Below, one piece after another: positions 47,773-57,614 of a DNA stretch of 64,000 nt. Both the position numbers and the translations under genes were made by a program. The notes beneath the pieces were generated by a model, which ran no database searches, was not told the origin of the DNA, and saw only the letters and a program-made list of their open reading frames with translations. Source of the stretch: JAWLBY01 sp041687455 (lineage in GTDB: Bacteria > Pseudomonadota > Gammaproteobacteria > Xanthomonadales > Xanthomonadaceae); assembly GCA_041687455.1 (NCBI GenBank), contig JAWLBY010000010.1:62001-126000 (forward strand), written 5' to 3'. Every line of letters begins with the position of its first letter. Positions within the stretch are counted from its first letter, which is position 1.

Positions 47773-49239
47773 TCAGCGCGGATCGCCGCGCGCGCCGGAG
47801 GATTCGGCCTGCGCCGCCGGTTCGGCGCGGCGGATGTCTGACGCGCCGTGTGCTGCCGGCACCGCTGCGAGGAACGGTACCGGCGCGCCCGGCTCGGACT
47901 GCGAGCGCCAGTCCGCGAGCTGCTGCCGGATCGCGTCGCCGACGGCGATCTGCGGGCGCGATGGCAATTCGTCCTGGGCCCGTTCGCGGCTGCGGATCGC
48001 ACGCCGGGCCTGCTCGAACGCGGCCACGAAATCGGTCGTTTCGTTCAATGCCTCGGCCAGCAGCGCCTGGCCGAACCAGGTGATGTCCGATGCGGTGCCG
48101 CAGCCGAACGATGGCCGGTCGGCGCGCGCGGCGGTCAGGATCAACGTGTGCGGATCCTCGAGCGCCTCGATGAAGCCGCCCGAATAGCAGGCCGACACGA
48201 TCAGCACCCGCCAGAGGATGCCGGCGTCGTCGAGCGCGGCGCGCAGGTCCTGTGGACGGATCGGGTCGAGCGGCAGATCGTCGAGCGCGACGTGGAGCCG
48301 GTGGTCCTCGCTGCCGTGCGAGGTCAGGAACAGCAGCAGCAGGTCCTGGTCCGGGTCGATCGTGCGGCCGATGCCGCGCAGCGCCAGCCGCAGGTTGGCC
48401 AGCGTCGCCAGCGGCCGCTCGCCGAGTGTGCCCGGATGATTGACCAGCGACACGACGCGGCCCGGGCTCGACAGTCGCTGGCTCATCAGCCGTTCGAAAT
48501 GTTCGACCTCGTTGCGGAACACCGACTCGGCGCCATCGCCGCCGAACGCGAGGCCGTACAGGTCGATCCGATCCGGGCGTTGCGGCCGCAGCCGCGCCAG
48601 TGCGTCCGACAGCAGCGCCGGCTGTGCGTACAGCAGCGCTTCGGCGCTGTAGTGGCGCTCGATCGGCGCCGGCACCTCGTCTTCCGACCACTGCGGCCAC
48701 CACCAGGCGGTGCCGGGCAGCAGCAACAGCGCCAGCGACGCGATCGCCGCGACCGGCAGTGCCGCGGCCGGCAGGCGCCAGCCACCGCGGGCGCCGCTCC
48801 AGTGCGACAGCCGCAGAGCGACCAGCATCGCGTAGCCGACGATCGCAGCCTCGATTGCCGCCACGTCGCTGCGATCGGCCCGGTCGAGCCACAGCGTCCA
48901 GCCGAGCTGCAGCGGGATCGCCGCGACCAGGCCGACCGCGGCCAGTCGCAGCCACAGCAACGGGCGGCCGCTGGCGGCGGCGAGCAGGCCACCGCCGAGC
49001 AGCGCCAGCAGCAGCGCGAAGCCGCGATCGCTGAGCGCCCACGGATCGAATTCGCGCGGTGCCGGCACCGTCAGCGTGTCGAGCAGCAGGCCGGCGGCGA
49101 GGAACAGCAGCGACACGAACAGGAAGCCGCGCGGCGACAACGGCTGCGCGCGTGTCGACGGCCGCAGCAGCAGCGCGGCACGCAGCCCTTCGTTCAACAC
49201 CTGCAGCAGCCGCTGCAAAGCCAGCCGCGCAGCGATCAT
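47773..49239 (-). CDS. Membrane-anchored C13 (legumain-like) peptidase family protein
   Basis: A 488-residue protein. The N-terminal ~180 residues hold about five hydrophobic helices (FLFVSLLFLAAGLLL, FALLLALLGGGLLAA, LAAVGLVAAIPLQLGW and others). The C-terminal domain fits peptidase family C13 / caspase-like folds, with catalytic His308 in LTSHGSED and Cys351 in IVSACYSGG. Bacterial members have unknown roles. The start overlaps the mtnC stop (ATGA), placing it at the end of the methionine salvage operon. A metabolic link is unknown. Confidence 0.85.
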   Translation of the reverse strand: MIAARLALQRLLQVLNEGLRAALLLRPSTRAQPLSPRGFLFVSLLFLAAGLLLDTLTVPAPREFDPWALSDRGFALLLALLGGGLLAAASGRPLLWLRLAAVGLVAAIPLQLGWTLWLDRADRSDVAAIEAAIVGYAMLVALRLSHWSGARGGWRLPAAALPVAAIASLALLLLPGTAWWWPQWSEDEVPAPIERHYSAEALLYAQPALLSDALARLRPQRPDRIDLYGLAFGGDGAESVFRNEVEHFERLMSQRLSSPGRVVSLVNHPGTLGERPLATLANLRLALRGIGRTIDPDQDLLLLFLTSHGSEDHRLHVALDDLPLDPIRPQDLRAALDDAGILWRVLIVSACYSGGFIEALEDPHTLILTAARADRPSFGCGTASDITWFGQALLAEALNETTDFVAAFEQARRAIRSRERAQDELPSRPQIAVGDAIRQQLADWRSQSEPGAPVPFLAAVPAAHGASDIRRAEPAAQAESSGARGDPR

Positions 49240-49931
49240 GCGAGTTCGATCGCGTCGAACGATTCCACCCGACGGTGGCCGTGCGCGGCATTGCCGTCGC
49301 GCGGTGCCGGATAGTCCTGCCGGCGGTCGACCAGTACCGTCCGCAGCCCGGCGTCGCGGGCTGCATCGAGTTCCTCGACCACGTCGGACAGGAACAGGAT
49401 CTCGGCGGCCGGAACGCCGATCCGGTCGACGATCGTGCGATAGCTGTCGGGGTCGCGCTTGCCGCCGACCGTGGTGTCGAAATGGCCGCGGAAGCACGGC
49501 AGCAGGTCGCCAGCTTCAGTGTTCGCGAAGTACAGCTTCTGGGCCTCGGCCGAGCCCGACGAATAGACGTAGATCGGCACGCCGGCCGCGTGCCACTCGC
49601 TCAGCCGGGCGGCAGCGTCGGGGTAGACGTGGGCGCGGAAGCTGGCCCCGGCGTAGCCGTCGCGCCAGATCATGCCCTGCAGTGCCTTCAGTGCGGTGTG
49701 TTTGCGGTCGGCGTCGATCCACTGCTGCAGGATATCGACGATGCAGTCGTCATCGACCACGCCGCCGATGTCGAGCGCCGCGGCATCGAGCCAGTGGCGG
49801 ACCTGCGGGTCGTTGCGATGCTGGCGGACGAAACTCGGCAGCGCGCGCCGGGCGTACGGAAACAGCACGTCCTTGACGAACGAGATGCTGCTGGTGGTGC
49901 CTTCGATGTCGGTCAGGATCGTGCTGGCCAT
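49236..49931 (-). CDS. mtnC: Acireductone synthase (enolase-phosphatase E1)
   Basis: A 231-residue HAD enzyme of methionine salvage. It has ILTDIEGTTSSISFVKDVLFPYA (nucleophile Asp), YVYSSGSAEAQKLYF, GGKRDPDSY and LFLSDVVEELDAA. It enolises and dephosphorylates diketo-methylthiopentyl phosphate to the acireductone used by MtnD. The start ATG 49931 is the family start; it lies 78 bases after mtnD. Confidence 0.95.
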   Translation of the reverse strand: MASTILTDIEGTTSSISFVKDVLFPYARRALPSFVRQHRNDPQVRHWLDAAALDIGGVVDDDCIVDILQQWIDADRKHTALKALQGMIWRDGYAGASFRAHVYPDAAARLSEWHAAGVPIYVYSSGSAEAQKLYFANTEAGDLLPCFRGHFDTTVGGKRDPDSYRTIVDRIGVPAAEILFLSDVVEELDAARDAGLRTVLVDRRQDYPAPRDGNAAHGHRRVESFDAIELA

Positions 49932-50009
49932 GAACGGGCGGTCGCCGGTGCGTGGAAATCGAGGATGTTTCGGCGCCGGGGCCTTGCACCGGCGCATGCG
50001 CGGCTCGCG

Positions 50010-50552
50010 CTATTCGTGCCGCGGGAACGTCGATGCGATCGCGTTGCCGGTGAAGTTCGCGACCCAGCCGGCCGGATTCGTGAACAGTCGGATCGCGATG
50101 AAGCTCGGTGCCGGACCCATGTCGAACCAGTGCCGGGTGCCGTGCGGCACCGAGATCAGGTCGCCGGATTCGCACAGCACCTCGAACACCTTGTCGCCGA
50201 TGTGCAGCGAGAACAGTCCGGAGCCGCCGGCAAAGAAGCGCACCTCGTCCTCGCTGTGGGTGTGCTCGTCGAGGAATTTGCGGCGCAGCGCGTCGCGGTC
50301 GGGGTGATCGGGCGCGATCGAGACAACGTCGACCGCCTGGTAGCCGCCTTCGCGCCTCAGTCGTTCGATGTCGTCGCGGTAGGCGCCCAGGATCACCTCG
50401 GCCGGTGCGCCGGGCAGGATCGCCGCATCGGTGTGCCAGCGCTCGAAGCGCACGCCGACCGTCCCGAGCTGGTCGGCGATCGTGCGGTGGTCTTCGCTCG
50501 CGAACTGCGGCACCTGCGGGTGGGCGTCGGAAAAGATTCGCAGTCGACTCAT
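50010..50552 (-). CDS. mtnD: Acireductone dioxygenase
   Basis: A 180-residue cupin. The metal ligands are seen in DEHTHSEDEVRFF (His, His, Glu) and the later SVPHGTRHWFD. It cleaves the acireductone with oxygen to the 2-keto precursor of methionine. It has a near-perfect ribosome binding site, AAGGAGGT, 8 bases before the ATG. Confidence 0.96.
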   Translation of the reverse strand: MSRLRIFSDAHPQVPQFASEDHRTIADQLGTVGVRFERWHTDAAILPGAPAEVILGAYRDDIERLRREGGYQAVDVVSIAPDHPDRDALRRKFLDEHTHSEDEVRFFAGGSGLFSLHIGDKVFEVLCESGDLISVPHGTRHWFDMGPAPSFIAIRLFTNPAGWVANFTGNAIASTFPRHE

Positions 50553-50588
50553 CGTCGCGGACCTCCTTGCAGCGGAACGGAAGCGGGC

Positions 50589-51227
50589 TCAGCGGCAGCC
50601 GAGCCGGCGCAGATCGAGTTCGCAGCCGAGCAGGAACTCGAATGCTTCGAGGTGGCGGCGGGCCTCGGCCAGATCGCGACCCCATGCGTACAGCCCGTGG
50701 CCGTCGATCAGATAACCGTACAGCGGATCGTCACCGAGCCGCAGTTCGACCAGCCCGGCCAGTTCGTTCATGTTCTGGCTGTTCGGCAGCACCGGCACCG
50801 ACAACGAGGTTTCGTGCGTGCGGGTGCCGGCGAACGCCTTCAGCAGTTCGTAGCCCTGCAGCAGGATCCGGCCGTCGGCCGCAAACAGCCGCGAGGCGAC
50901 CGTCTGGTTCTGCGAATGGGTGTGCAGCACGCAGCCGATTGCCGGATCGCGGCGGTAGAGCTGGGTATGCAGCACGGTCTCGGCCGATGGCTGGTGCTCG
51001 GCCGCGACCGGATGGCCATCGAAATCGATCGCCATCAGGTCCGCCTCGGTCAGCCGACTCTTGTCGCGGCCGGATACCGTGATGATCGCGTGGCGGTCGT
51101 CGAGCCGCAGCGAGAAATTGCTGCTGGTCGCCGGCGTCCAGCCACGTGCCGCGAGGTCGCGCGTGGCATCGATGAGCTGCTGCGCACAATCGTGGTAGCG
51201 GCTGGCGGAAAAGGGCAGGGTCGGCAT
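50589..51227 (-). CDS. mtnB: Methylthioribulose-1-phosphate dehydratase
   Basis: A 212-residue class II aldolase-family protein. Zinc ligands are in CVLHTHSQNQ and a later IDGHGLYAWG; the N-terminal GWTPATSSNFSLRL is typical of MtnB. It dehydrates methylthioribulose-1-phosphate to the MtnC substrate. It is the first gene of the mtnB-mtnD-mtnC-C13 unit; mtnA is not in the window. Confidence 0.95.
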   Translation of the reverse strand: MPTLPFSASRYHDCAQQLIDATRDLAARGWTPATSSNFSLRLDDRHAIITVSGRDKSRLTEADLMAIDFDGHPVAAEHQPSAETVLHTQLYRRDPAIGCVLHTHSQNQTVASRLFAADGRILLQGYELLKAFAGTRTHETSLSVPVLPNSQNMNELAGLVELRLGDDPLYGYLIDGHGLYAWGRDLAEARRHLEAFEFLLGCELDLRRLGCR

Positions 51228-51412
51228 CGGGCAAGTGTAGCGGAAGCGATCCGCGGGCCCGGGGTGCGGGCACGGCCGATTCAGGCACGCGCGGCGATGA
51301 ACGGACCGGCAGTCGTCGCAACCGGTGCGACCGCCGTTGACGAAGTTGGCACGACCGCCGCTCCGGTGCCGCGGCGGCCTGCCGTAGAATTCCCCAGCTC
51401 GCTGACGAGGCC

Positions 51413-52954
51413 ATGATGTCCGATCTCCCGTTGAACCTGGTGATGGCTGCGCTGGCCGGTGCCGCGCTGGTGTTGCTGGCATTGCCGGCGCTGCTGGCTC
51501 GTCGTGCCGAGCGCGAACGCAATGCGACCCGGGCCGCCTGCGAGCCCGAGCTGGCGACGCTGCGCGCCGAGCTGACCGCCGAGATGCAGCGCCGCGACGA
51601 ACTCGCCGAACGGCTGGCGCATCGCGAAACCGAGCTGGCCGAGCGAACCCTGCGACTGGAGCGCAGCAACCAGGAGCGGGCCGAGCTGGCGACGCGCGCC
51701 GAGCGGATCCCGCAACTCGAGGCGCAGCTCGAACGGCTGCAGGCCACACTCGACAGCGAACGCCATGCGCGCGAGCAGCAGGAGCGGCGTGCGGCCGAGC
51801 TCGAGATCGGTCTGCGCGAGCAGCAGCGCAGTCACGCCGAGAAGCTGACCCTGCTGACCGAAGCCGAGACGCGCCTGCGCGACAGCTTCCAGAACCTGGC
51901 ACAGCAGATCCTCGAGGAACGCGCGCAGCGTTTCGGTGAGCAGAGCCAGCAGCAGATCGGCGGTCTGGTCGAGCCGTTGAAGCAGCAACTGAAGGAATTC
52001 CGCGATGCGGTCGCGCAGACCCATGCCGCCGAACAGCGCGAGCGCGGCATGCTGGCGGCCGAGATCCGCACGCTGAAGGAACTGAACCAGCGGATCAGCG
52101 AGGACGCGATCAACCTGACCCGCGCGCTGCGCGGCGACACCCAGGCCCAGGGTGCCTGGGGCGAGATGGTGCTGGAGCGGATTCTCGAGGCGTCCGGACT
52201 GCAGGCCGGACGCGAGTACGACACCCAGACCAGCTTCGGCGACGGCGAGGGTGGGCGGGCTCGCCCGGACGTGGTCGTGCGGCTGCCGGACGACAAGGAC
52301 CTGGTCATCGACGCCAAGTGTTCGCTGGTCGCCTACGAGCGCTTCTGCGCAGGCGCCGACGAGGCCGAACGCGCGACGGCGCTGCGCGACCACGTGCTGT
52401 CGATCAGGCGCCACATCGACGGGCTGTCGGCACGGAACTACACCGACCTGCCGGGCCTGCGCACGCTCGACTTCGTGCTGCTGTTCATGCCGATCGAGGC
52501 GGCGTTCATCGAGGCGGTACGTGCCGATGCCGGTTTGTACGACTACGCGCTCGGCAAGAACGTGTCGCTGGTCAGCCCGAGCACGCTGCTGGCCACGCTG
52601 CGGACCGTCGCCCATCTGTGGAAGATCGAGCGCCGCAACGTCAATGCGGTCGACATCGCGCAGCGTGCAGCCAAACTGCACGACAACTTCGTCGCGCTGG
52701 CCGGTGACCTGGACGAGATCGGTCGACAGCTCGGCCGAGCGCAGCAGGCGCAGGCCAACGCACTGCGCCGGATCACCGAAGGTGGACGCGGCAGCGTGAT
52801 CCTGCAGATCCGGCATCTGGCCGAACTCGGCGCGCCGGCGCGCAAGAAGCTGCCTGCCGAACTGCTGCGCCAGGCCGGTGATGGCGAGGAACCCGACCCG
52901 GCGTCCGAGCCGGCAGCGTCCGCACCGACGCCGGTACTGGACGGGGTCGACTAG
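51413..52954 (+). CDS. rmuC: DNA recombination protein RmuC
   Basis: A 513-residue protein with an N-terminal membrane helix (LVMAALAGAALVLLALPALLA), a long coiled coil to about residue 230, and the RmuC nuclease-like domain (TQAQGAWGEMVLERILEASGL, DVVVRLPDDKDLVIDAKCSL, DFVLLFMPIEAAF). RmuC limits recombination-driven rearrangements such as inversions at repeats. It is divergent from the mtn operon. Confidence 0.95.
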   Translation: MMSDLPLNLVMAALAGAALVLLALPALLARRAERERNATRAACEPELATLRAELTAEMQRRDELAERLAHRETELAERTLRLERSNQERAELATRAERIPQLEAQLERLQATLDSERHAREQQERRAAELEIGLREQQRSHAEKLTLLTEAETRLRDSFQNLAQQILEERAQRFGEQSQQQIGGLVEPLKQQLKEFRDAVAQTHAAEQRERGMLAAEIRTLKELNQRISEDAINLTRALRGDTQAQGAWGEMVLERILEASGLQAGREYDTQTSFGDGEGGRARPDVVVRLPDDKDLVIDAKCSLVAYERFCAGADEAERATALRDHVLSIRRHIDGLSARNYTDLPGLRTLDFVLLFMPIEAAFIEAVRADAGLYDYALGKNVSLVSPSTLLATLRTVAHLWKIERRNVNAVDIAQRAAKLHDNFVALAGDLDEIGRQLGRAQQAQANALRRITEGGRGSVILQIRHLAELGAPARKKLPAELLRQAGDGEEPDPASEPAASAPTPVLDGVD

Positions 52955-53175
52955 CAGGCCGTCGACTGTCCCGTCACCGACCGCGACGCGGCCGAATGCG
53001 CCGCGCAGGCGCTTGATTCGCAGCAAGCTGCATCGGGCTCGCCAATCGATCAACCGCATGTCCAGCTCTCGCAGCAATCTGCCAGTGCCGCCCTGGACCG
53101 GATCCGGACGCCGTGCCGAGCAGGGTCGGCCGCAGCCTGCTAGAGTCTGCCCAACGGGAATTCCGGAGGACGCGC

Positions 53176-53955
53176 ATGGGGATGACGTTCCGTACCGCCG
53201 TTGTTGCCGCACTGACTGCTGTCCTGGCCGCCTGTGGCGGGTCCGGGGCTGACCCGTCGGCCGGCCCGGTCGCCACCGCGGCCAGCAGTCAGAAGGGCCC
53301 GGTCGAAGTATCCATCGACGACCTGCTGGCGCGCGCCAATGCCGCGCTTCAGGCCAACCAGCAGTTCGATCCGCCGGATGACAATGCACTGGCGTGGTTC
53401 GTCGAGGTCACCGAACGCAAGGTCGAGGCCGAGGACGACGGCAAGCGGCGCCGGCTGGTCGATTCGGTCGCGCCGAGCACGCCGCAGGAGCAGGCCCGGC
53501 AGGCGGTTCGCGACCTGCTGCCGCTGGCGCTGGCTCGGATCGAACAGTCGGTCAGGGATGGTGAGATGAAGGTCGCCGACCGGATCCTGAAACTGCTCGA
53601 ACGGGCTCGGCTCGAAACCCGCGACATCGAGCGTGCCCGCGCCAGCTTCGCCTCCGCTCACGCACGCTGGAAGGCCAGTCTGCGCAGCACCGACTACGAC
53701 CAGTTGCCGTCGCTGCTGAGCAAGACGATGCCGACCTATCCGCCGCGCGCCCAGCGCAAGGGCACCGAGGGCTGGGTCCACATGGCGTTCGTGATCAAGC
53801 CGGATGGATCGGTAGCCGACGTCGAAGTGCTTGCCGCCGAGCCGGAGCGGGTGTTCGATCGCGCCGCGACCGATGCGCTGAAGCAGTGGCGGTTCAATGC
53901 GCCGAACCGCGAGATCCGCGCCCAGCGGCGGATGGAGTTCAAGCTCGACGAATGA
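53176..53955 (+). CDS. Lipoprotein with TonB-type C-terminal domain
   Basis: A 259-residue protein. The signal ends in a lipobox LAAC (Cys about residue 20). The middle is helical and charged. The C-terminal ~80 residues match a TonB C-terminal domain (PTYPPRAQRKGTEGWVHMAF, IKPDGSVADVEVLAAEPERVFDRAATDALKQWRF). It lacks the N-terminal transmembrane anchor and Pro-rich span of true TonB, so energy transduction is unlikely. ATG 53176 has GGAGG 6 bases upstream. Confidence 0.88.
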   Translation: MGMTFRTAVVAALTAVLAACGGSGADPSAGPVATAASSQKGPVEVSIDDLLARANAALQANQQFDPPDDNALAWFVEVTERKVEAEDDGKRRRLVDSVAPSTPQEQARQAVRDLLPLALARIEQSVRDGEMKVADRILKLLERARLETRDIERARASFASAHARWKASLRSTDYDQLPSLLSKTMPTYPPRAQRKGTEGWVHMAFVIKPDGSVADVEVLAAEPERVFDRAATDALKQWRFNAPNREIRAQRRMEFKLDE

Positions 53956-53958
53956 CGG

Positions 53959-54363
53959 TCAGCGCTTCCGGCGAAGTGGCACGGCTTGCTCGATCCGGTG
54001 CAGCAGCCGCGCCGCGGGCGTTGCTGCAGTGATGCTGCAGCCGATCGCAACGCCTGCCGCATCGGCGATCAGATCGTACGGATCGCCGCTGCGCCAGGGC
54101 ACGCCTATCTGCAGCAGCTCGATCGCCGCGCCGAACGCGATCAGGCCGGCGCCGGCGCGAAGCAGTGCGTGGCGGCCGTCGAACAGCATCGCCGCGTAGG
54201 CACCGAGCAGCGCGAAGCCGAGCGCATGCTCGATCTTGTCGACATGGTCGACCGACGGCGCGATCGCCGGCATCGGCAGCAGACACACTGCGACTGTCGC
54301 CAGCAGCGCGGCGATCCAGCCGGCCAGCCAGCAGCGTGTGAAGCGCAGCGGGCGCAACGGCAT
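53959..54363 (-). CDS. VanZ-like family membrane protein
   Basis: A 134-residue protein with about four hydrophobic helices. The VanZ-like pattern is DKIEHALGFALLGAYAAMLF followed by GAAIELLQIGVPWRSGDPYDLIADAAGV. The function is unknown in most members. It begins 2 bases after the stop of the upstream DUF2784 gene. Confidence 0.85.
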   Translation of the reverse strand: MPLRPLRFTRCWLAGWIAALLATVAVCLLPMPAIAPSVDHVDKIEHALGFALLGAYAAMLFDGRHALLRAGAGLIAFGAAIELLQIGVPWRSGDPYDLIADAAGVAIGCSITAATPAARLLHRIEQAVPLRRKR

Positions 54364-54365
54364 GG

Positions 54366-54764
54366 TCAGCGCGGCCGGCGTGCCGGCGGTCGCGGTGGCA
54401 CCCACCACCAACTGGCGAGCACCAGCAGGCCGAACAGCGTGTAGCCGAGCACGAACGTCCACCACGGCGCATCGACGTACAGCAGCCGCGACAGCCAGTA
54501 TTCGATGAACGACAGGTCGTGGGTCGGCTGCCCGGCCCGTGCGCGCAGCGCCATCTCCCACTCGGTCAGCGGACACAGGTCGCCCAGCCAGCTCTGCACG
54601 GCGACGAAACCGATCAGGGCCAGATGCACGATCCGCAGCGCCCGGTTGCGGATCCATCGCCAGCCGCGGCGGCCGCCGAGCAGGACCAGCAACTCGACGC
54701 CGATGACGAATGCGACCACGGCGGCGTGAAGCGCCAGGATCAGGTCGGCGAGCAGTGCGTGCAT
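54366..54764 (-). CDS. DUF2784 family membrane protein
   Basis: A 132-residue protein with three to four helices. It matches the DUF2784 pattern: LADLILALHAAVVAFVIG, then HLALIGFVAVQSWLGDLCPLTEWE. The function is unknown. It is cotranscribed with the VanZ-like gene. Confidence 0.85.
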   Translation of the reverse strand: MHALLADLILALHAAVVAFVIGVELLVLLGGRRGWRWIRNRALRIVHLALIGFVAVQSWLGDLCPLTEWEMALRARAGQPTHDLSFIEYWLSRLLYVDAPWWTFVLGYTLFGLLVLASWWWVPPRPPARRPR

Positions 54765-54948
54765 CGGCAGGTCATCACATCCACGGTCGAAGCATTTGGA
54801 CATCACGATAACGCGCTGCGGGCTGCGCCGACATGGTCGGGGTCGACAGGGCGTTGGCTGAACGCAACCCCCGCGGCCGGGGGGCAACCGGTATTGCGCT
54901 TAGTTCCATTGGATTAGGCTGGGACCAGCTCGCGCAGGGAGACAGGGA

Positions 54949-56196
54949 GTGCGTGCCGACCATCCACGCATGCCCGACGCCGGGTCATCGCTGCCGCCTC
55001 CGGCGTTGGCGGTGGCATCCGGCCCTGGCCGGGTGCGGACCGAGCCGGAGAGCCCGTCGGCCTGGCCGGCCGCGCGGGTCGCGTTGCTGACCGGTCGCGA
55101 CGAATTCGCGCTGCTGGCACGGCAGTGGGACGCCCTGGTCGAGCGTTGCGACGACCAGACGTTCTATCGACACCGCTTCCTGCAACTGTGGCTGGAGCAC
55201 TTCGCTGCCGGTGCCGAGCTCCGCGTGCTGACGCTGTTCGATGCAGCCGGTCGTTTGAGCGCGGCGCTGCCGCTGGTCGCGATGCAATCGACGCTGTATG
55301 GACTGCCGATGCGCGAATGGCGCGCGCCGGCCAACGATCACTCGTGTCGCTTCGACTGGCTCGCCGACGATCCGCCGCGAGCCGCCAGGACATTCGTCGC
55401 CTACCTGCAGCGACGCGACGATTGGGACCTGCTGCGACTGATCGATGTGCCGGAGGTCGGGCGAGGGCAGGTGCTGATCGACGCTGCTGCGAATGCCGGC
55501 CTCGGCTGCGGCTGCTGGGCCGGGCAGGAGTCGCCCTACGTGCTGCTGCCGTCCAACTGGTCCGACTACGAACGCAGACTGAAGCGCCATTTCCGCGCCG
55601 GCTTGAGGCGGCGGCGACGGCGATTGGACGCGCTCGGTCAGGTGTCGGTCGAGCGCGTGACCGGCGGTCCGGGTCTGCTCGACCGGCTCGAGGAGGGTCT
55701 TGCGCTCGAACTCGACGGCTGGAAGGGGCGGGCCGGCACGGCGATCAGGCAGGATCCGGCCACCCACGCGTTCTACCGTGCGCTGGCCGAGCACGCGGCA
55801 GAGGAACACCGGCTCGCGCTGTGGTTCGTGCGGCTCGACGGTCGTGCGGTCGCCTTCGAATTCGCGCTCGAGCACGGCGATCGGGTGCTGCTGTTGAAGA
55901 CCGCCTATGACGAGCACGTCGGTCGCTGCAGCCCGGGCCAACTTCTGGTCGAAGTCGAGTTGCGCGACGCGATCGCCCGCGGCATGCGTGAGTGCGACAT
56001 GCTCGGCACCAGCACGCCGGCCAAGCTCGACTGGACCGACCGGGTCCGCCGGCATTCGTGGTTATATCTGTTCCGCGGCCCGCGCGGCCGGCTTGCCCAG
56101 GCGCTCAAGTTCCACGTTGCGCCGATCGTCAAGCGGTTCCGGCGCTCGCCGGCGGAGACCGGCGACGACGACGGCGCGGCCGCCGCCGCGCACTGA
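54949..56196 (+). CDS. GNAT/FemAB-like acetyltransferase (CelD/BcsL group)
   Basis: A 415-residue protein. The C-terminal half has the Acetyltransf_6 (CelD/BcsL) pattern: LKRHFRAGLRRRRRRLDALG, LALELDGWKGRAGTAI, LWFVRLDGRAVAFEFALEHGD, TAYDEHVGRCSPGQLL and DMLGTSTPAKLDWTD. These proteins are often tied to polysaccharide or cell-envelope acylation. Alone here, its substrate is unknown. The start is GTG 54949 with a GGGAGA stretch upstream; ATG 54970 is possible. Confidence 0.82.
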   Translation: MRADHPRMPDAGSSLPPPALAVASGPGRVRTEPESPSAWPAARVALLTGRDEFALLARQWDALVERCDDQTFYRHRFLQLWLEHFAAGAELRVLTLFDAAGRLSAALPLVAMQSTLYGLPMREWRAPANDHSCRFDWLADDPPRAARTFVAYLQRRDDWDLLRLIDVPEVGRGQVLIDAAANAGLGCGCWAGQESPYVLLPSNWSDYERRLKRHFRAGLRRRRRRLDALGQVSVERVTGGPGLLDRLEEGLALELDGWKGRAGTAIRQDPATHAFYRALAEHAAEEHRLALWFVRLDGRAVAFEFALEHGDRVLLLKTAYDEHVGRCSPGQLLVEVELRDAIARGMRECDMLGTSTPAKLDWTDRVRRHSWLYLFRGPRGRLAQALKFHVAPIVKRFRRSPAETGDDDGAAAAAH

Positions 56197-56216
56197 TCCG
56201 GCCCGGACCGGCTCGC

Positions 56217-57575
56217 TCAGCCGCCGAACTTCGCCAGCAGGCCGCGGACCATCACGATCGCGACCAGCACCGGCGCGACCACCCGCACCAGCCACAGCCA
56301 GCCGGCAAAGACCGCGTCCGGCATCTGCGGCATCTGCTCGCGCGGGATGCGGCCGAGCGCCCAGCCGGCCAGCAGCGCGATCAGCAGGCCGCCGAGCGGC
56401 AGCAGGAAATCGTTCGCGACCAGTTCGATCGCATCCATGATGCCGAGTCCGGCCAGCTTGATGTGCGACCAGTGGTTCAGCGACAGCACCGAGGCCAGCC
56501 CGATCACCCAGGTCAGTGCTGCGACCGACAGCGCTGCCTGCTTGCGATTCATCGGGCTCTTCTCGACCAGGAACGCGGTCGCCGGCTCCAGCAGCGAGAT
56601 CGAGCTGGTCCACGCCGCGATCACCAGCAGCGCGAAGAACACCAGTCCGAACAGCACGCCGATCTGGTTGAACGCCAGCGGCAGCGACGTGAAGATCAGG
56701 CCGGCACCGCCGCCGCTCGGCTGGCCGATGAACATGATCACGACCGGGAAGATCGCCAGGCCTGCGAGCAGCGCGACGCCGGTATCGGTCAGCGCGACGG
56801 CGGTCGCGACGCGCGGAATCGACACGTCGCGCGGCAGGTAGGCACCATAGGTCATCATCGTGCACATGCCGAGGCTCAGGCTGAAGAACGCCTGGCCCAT
56901 CGCCGACAGCACGACGCTGCCGTTGATCTTCGAGAAATCCGGCACGAACAGGAACGCGGCCGCTTCACCGAGCTTGCCGGTGGTGGCGCCGTAGCCGACC
57001 AGCACGAGCAGGATCAGCAGCAACGCCGGCATCAGGAATTTGACCGCACGCTCGAGGCCCTTCTCGACGCCGAGTGCGACGACCGCGACCGTCATCAGCA
57101 TGAACACCGCATGCCAGAAGGTCAGCTCGCCGGCATTGCCGAGCAGCTCGCCGAACGTGGCGCCGGGGTCGGCGATGCCGGCGCCGCCGAACAACTGCGC
57201 CGTGTACAGCCAGGTGTAGTGCAGCGTCCAGCCGGCAACGACGCTGTAGAAGCTCAGGATCAGCACGCCCGCCAACATGCCGATCCAGCCGATGCCGGCC
57301 CAGCCGCGGAAGATCCGCCGTTCGGCAGTGATCTGTTCCAGCGCACTGACCGGACTCTGCCGTCCATGCCGGCCGATCAGGATCTCGGCCAGCAGGATCG
57401 GCAGGCCGACCAGCGCGATGCAGCCGAGATAGACCAGCACGAAGGCGCCGCCGCCGTTGTCGGAGGCCAGATATGGAAAGCGCCAGATGTTGCCGAGGCC
57501 GACCGCCGATCCCGATGCGGCGAGAATGAAGGCCAGGCGGGACGACCACATGCCGTGGATCGAAGCTTTGTCCAT
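56217..57575 (-). CDS. Sodium-dependent transporter, neurotransmitter:sodium symporter family
   Basis: A 452-residue inner-membrane protein with about 11-12 helices. The NSS fingerprint is clear: SRLAFILAASGSAVGLGNIW RFPY near the start (sodium and substrate sites), then NGGGAFVLVYL. Bacterial relatives such as LeuT and Tyt1 take up amino acids; the substrate here cannot be told. It shares strand with nhaC, 39 bases downstream of it. Confidence 0.92.
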   Translation of the reverse strand: MDKASIHGMWSSRLAFILAASGSAVGLGNIWRFPYLASDNGGGAFVLVYLGCIALVGLPILLAEILIGRHGRQSPVSALEQITAERRIFRGWAGIGWIGMLAGVLILSFYSVVAGWTLHYTWLYTAQLFGGAGIADPGATFGELLGNAGELTFWHAVFMLMTVAVVALGVEKGLERAVKFLMPALLLILLVLVGYGATTGKLGEAAAFLFVPDFSKINGSVVLSAMGQAFFSLSLGMCTMMTYGAYLPRDVSIPRVATAVALTDTGVALLAGLAIFPVVIMFIGQPSGGGAGLIFTSLPLAFNQIGVLFGLVFFALLVIAAWTSSISLLEPATAFLVEKSPMNRKQAALSVAALTWVIGLASVLSLNHWSHIKLAGLGIMDAIELVANDFLLPLGGLLIALLAGWALGRIPREQMPQMPDAVFAGWLWLVRVVAPVLVAIVMVRGLLAKFGG

Positions 57576-57614
57576 GATGGGTTTCCGACTGCAGATGTGA
57601 ACGGAGAAGGCGGC

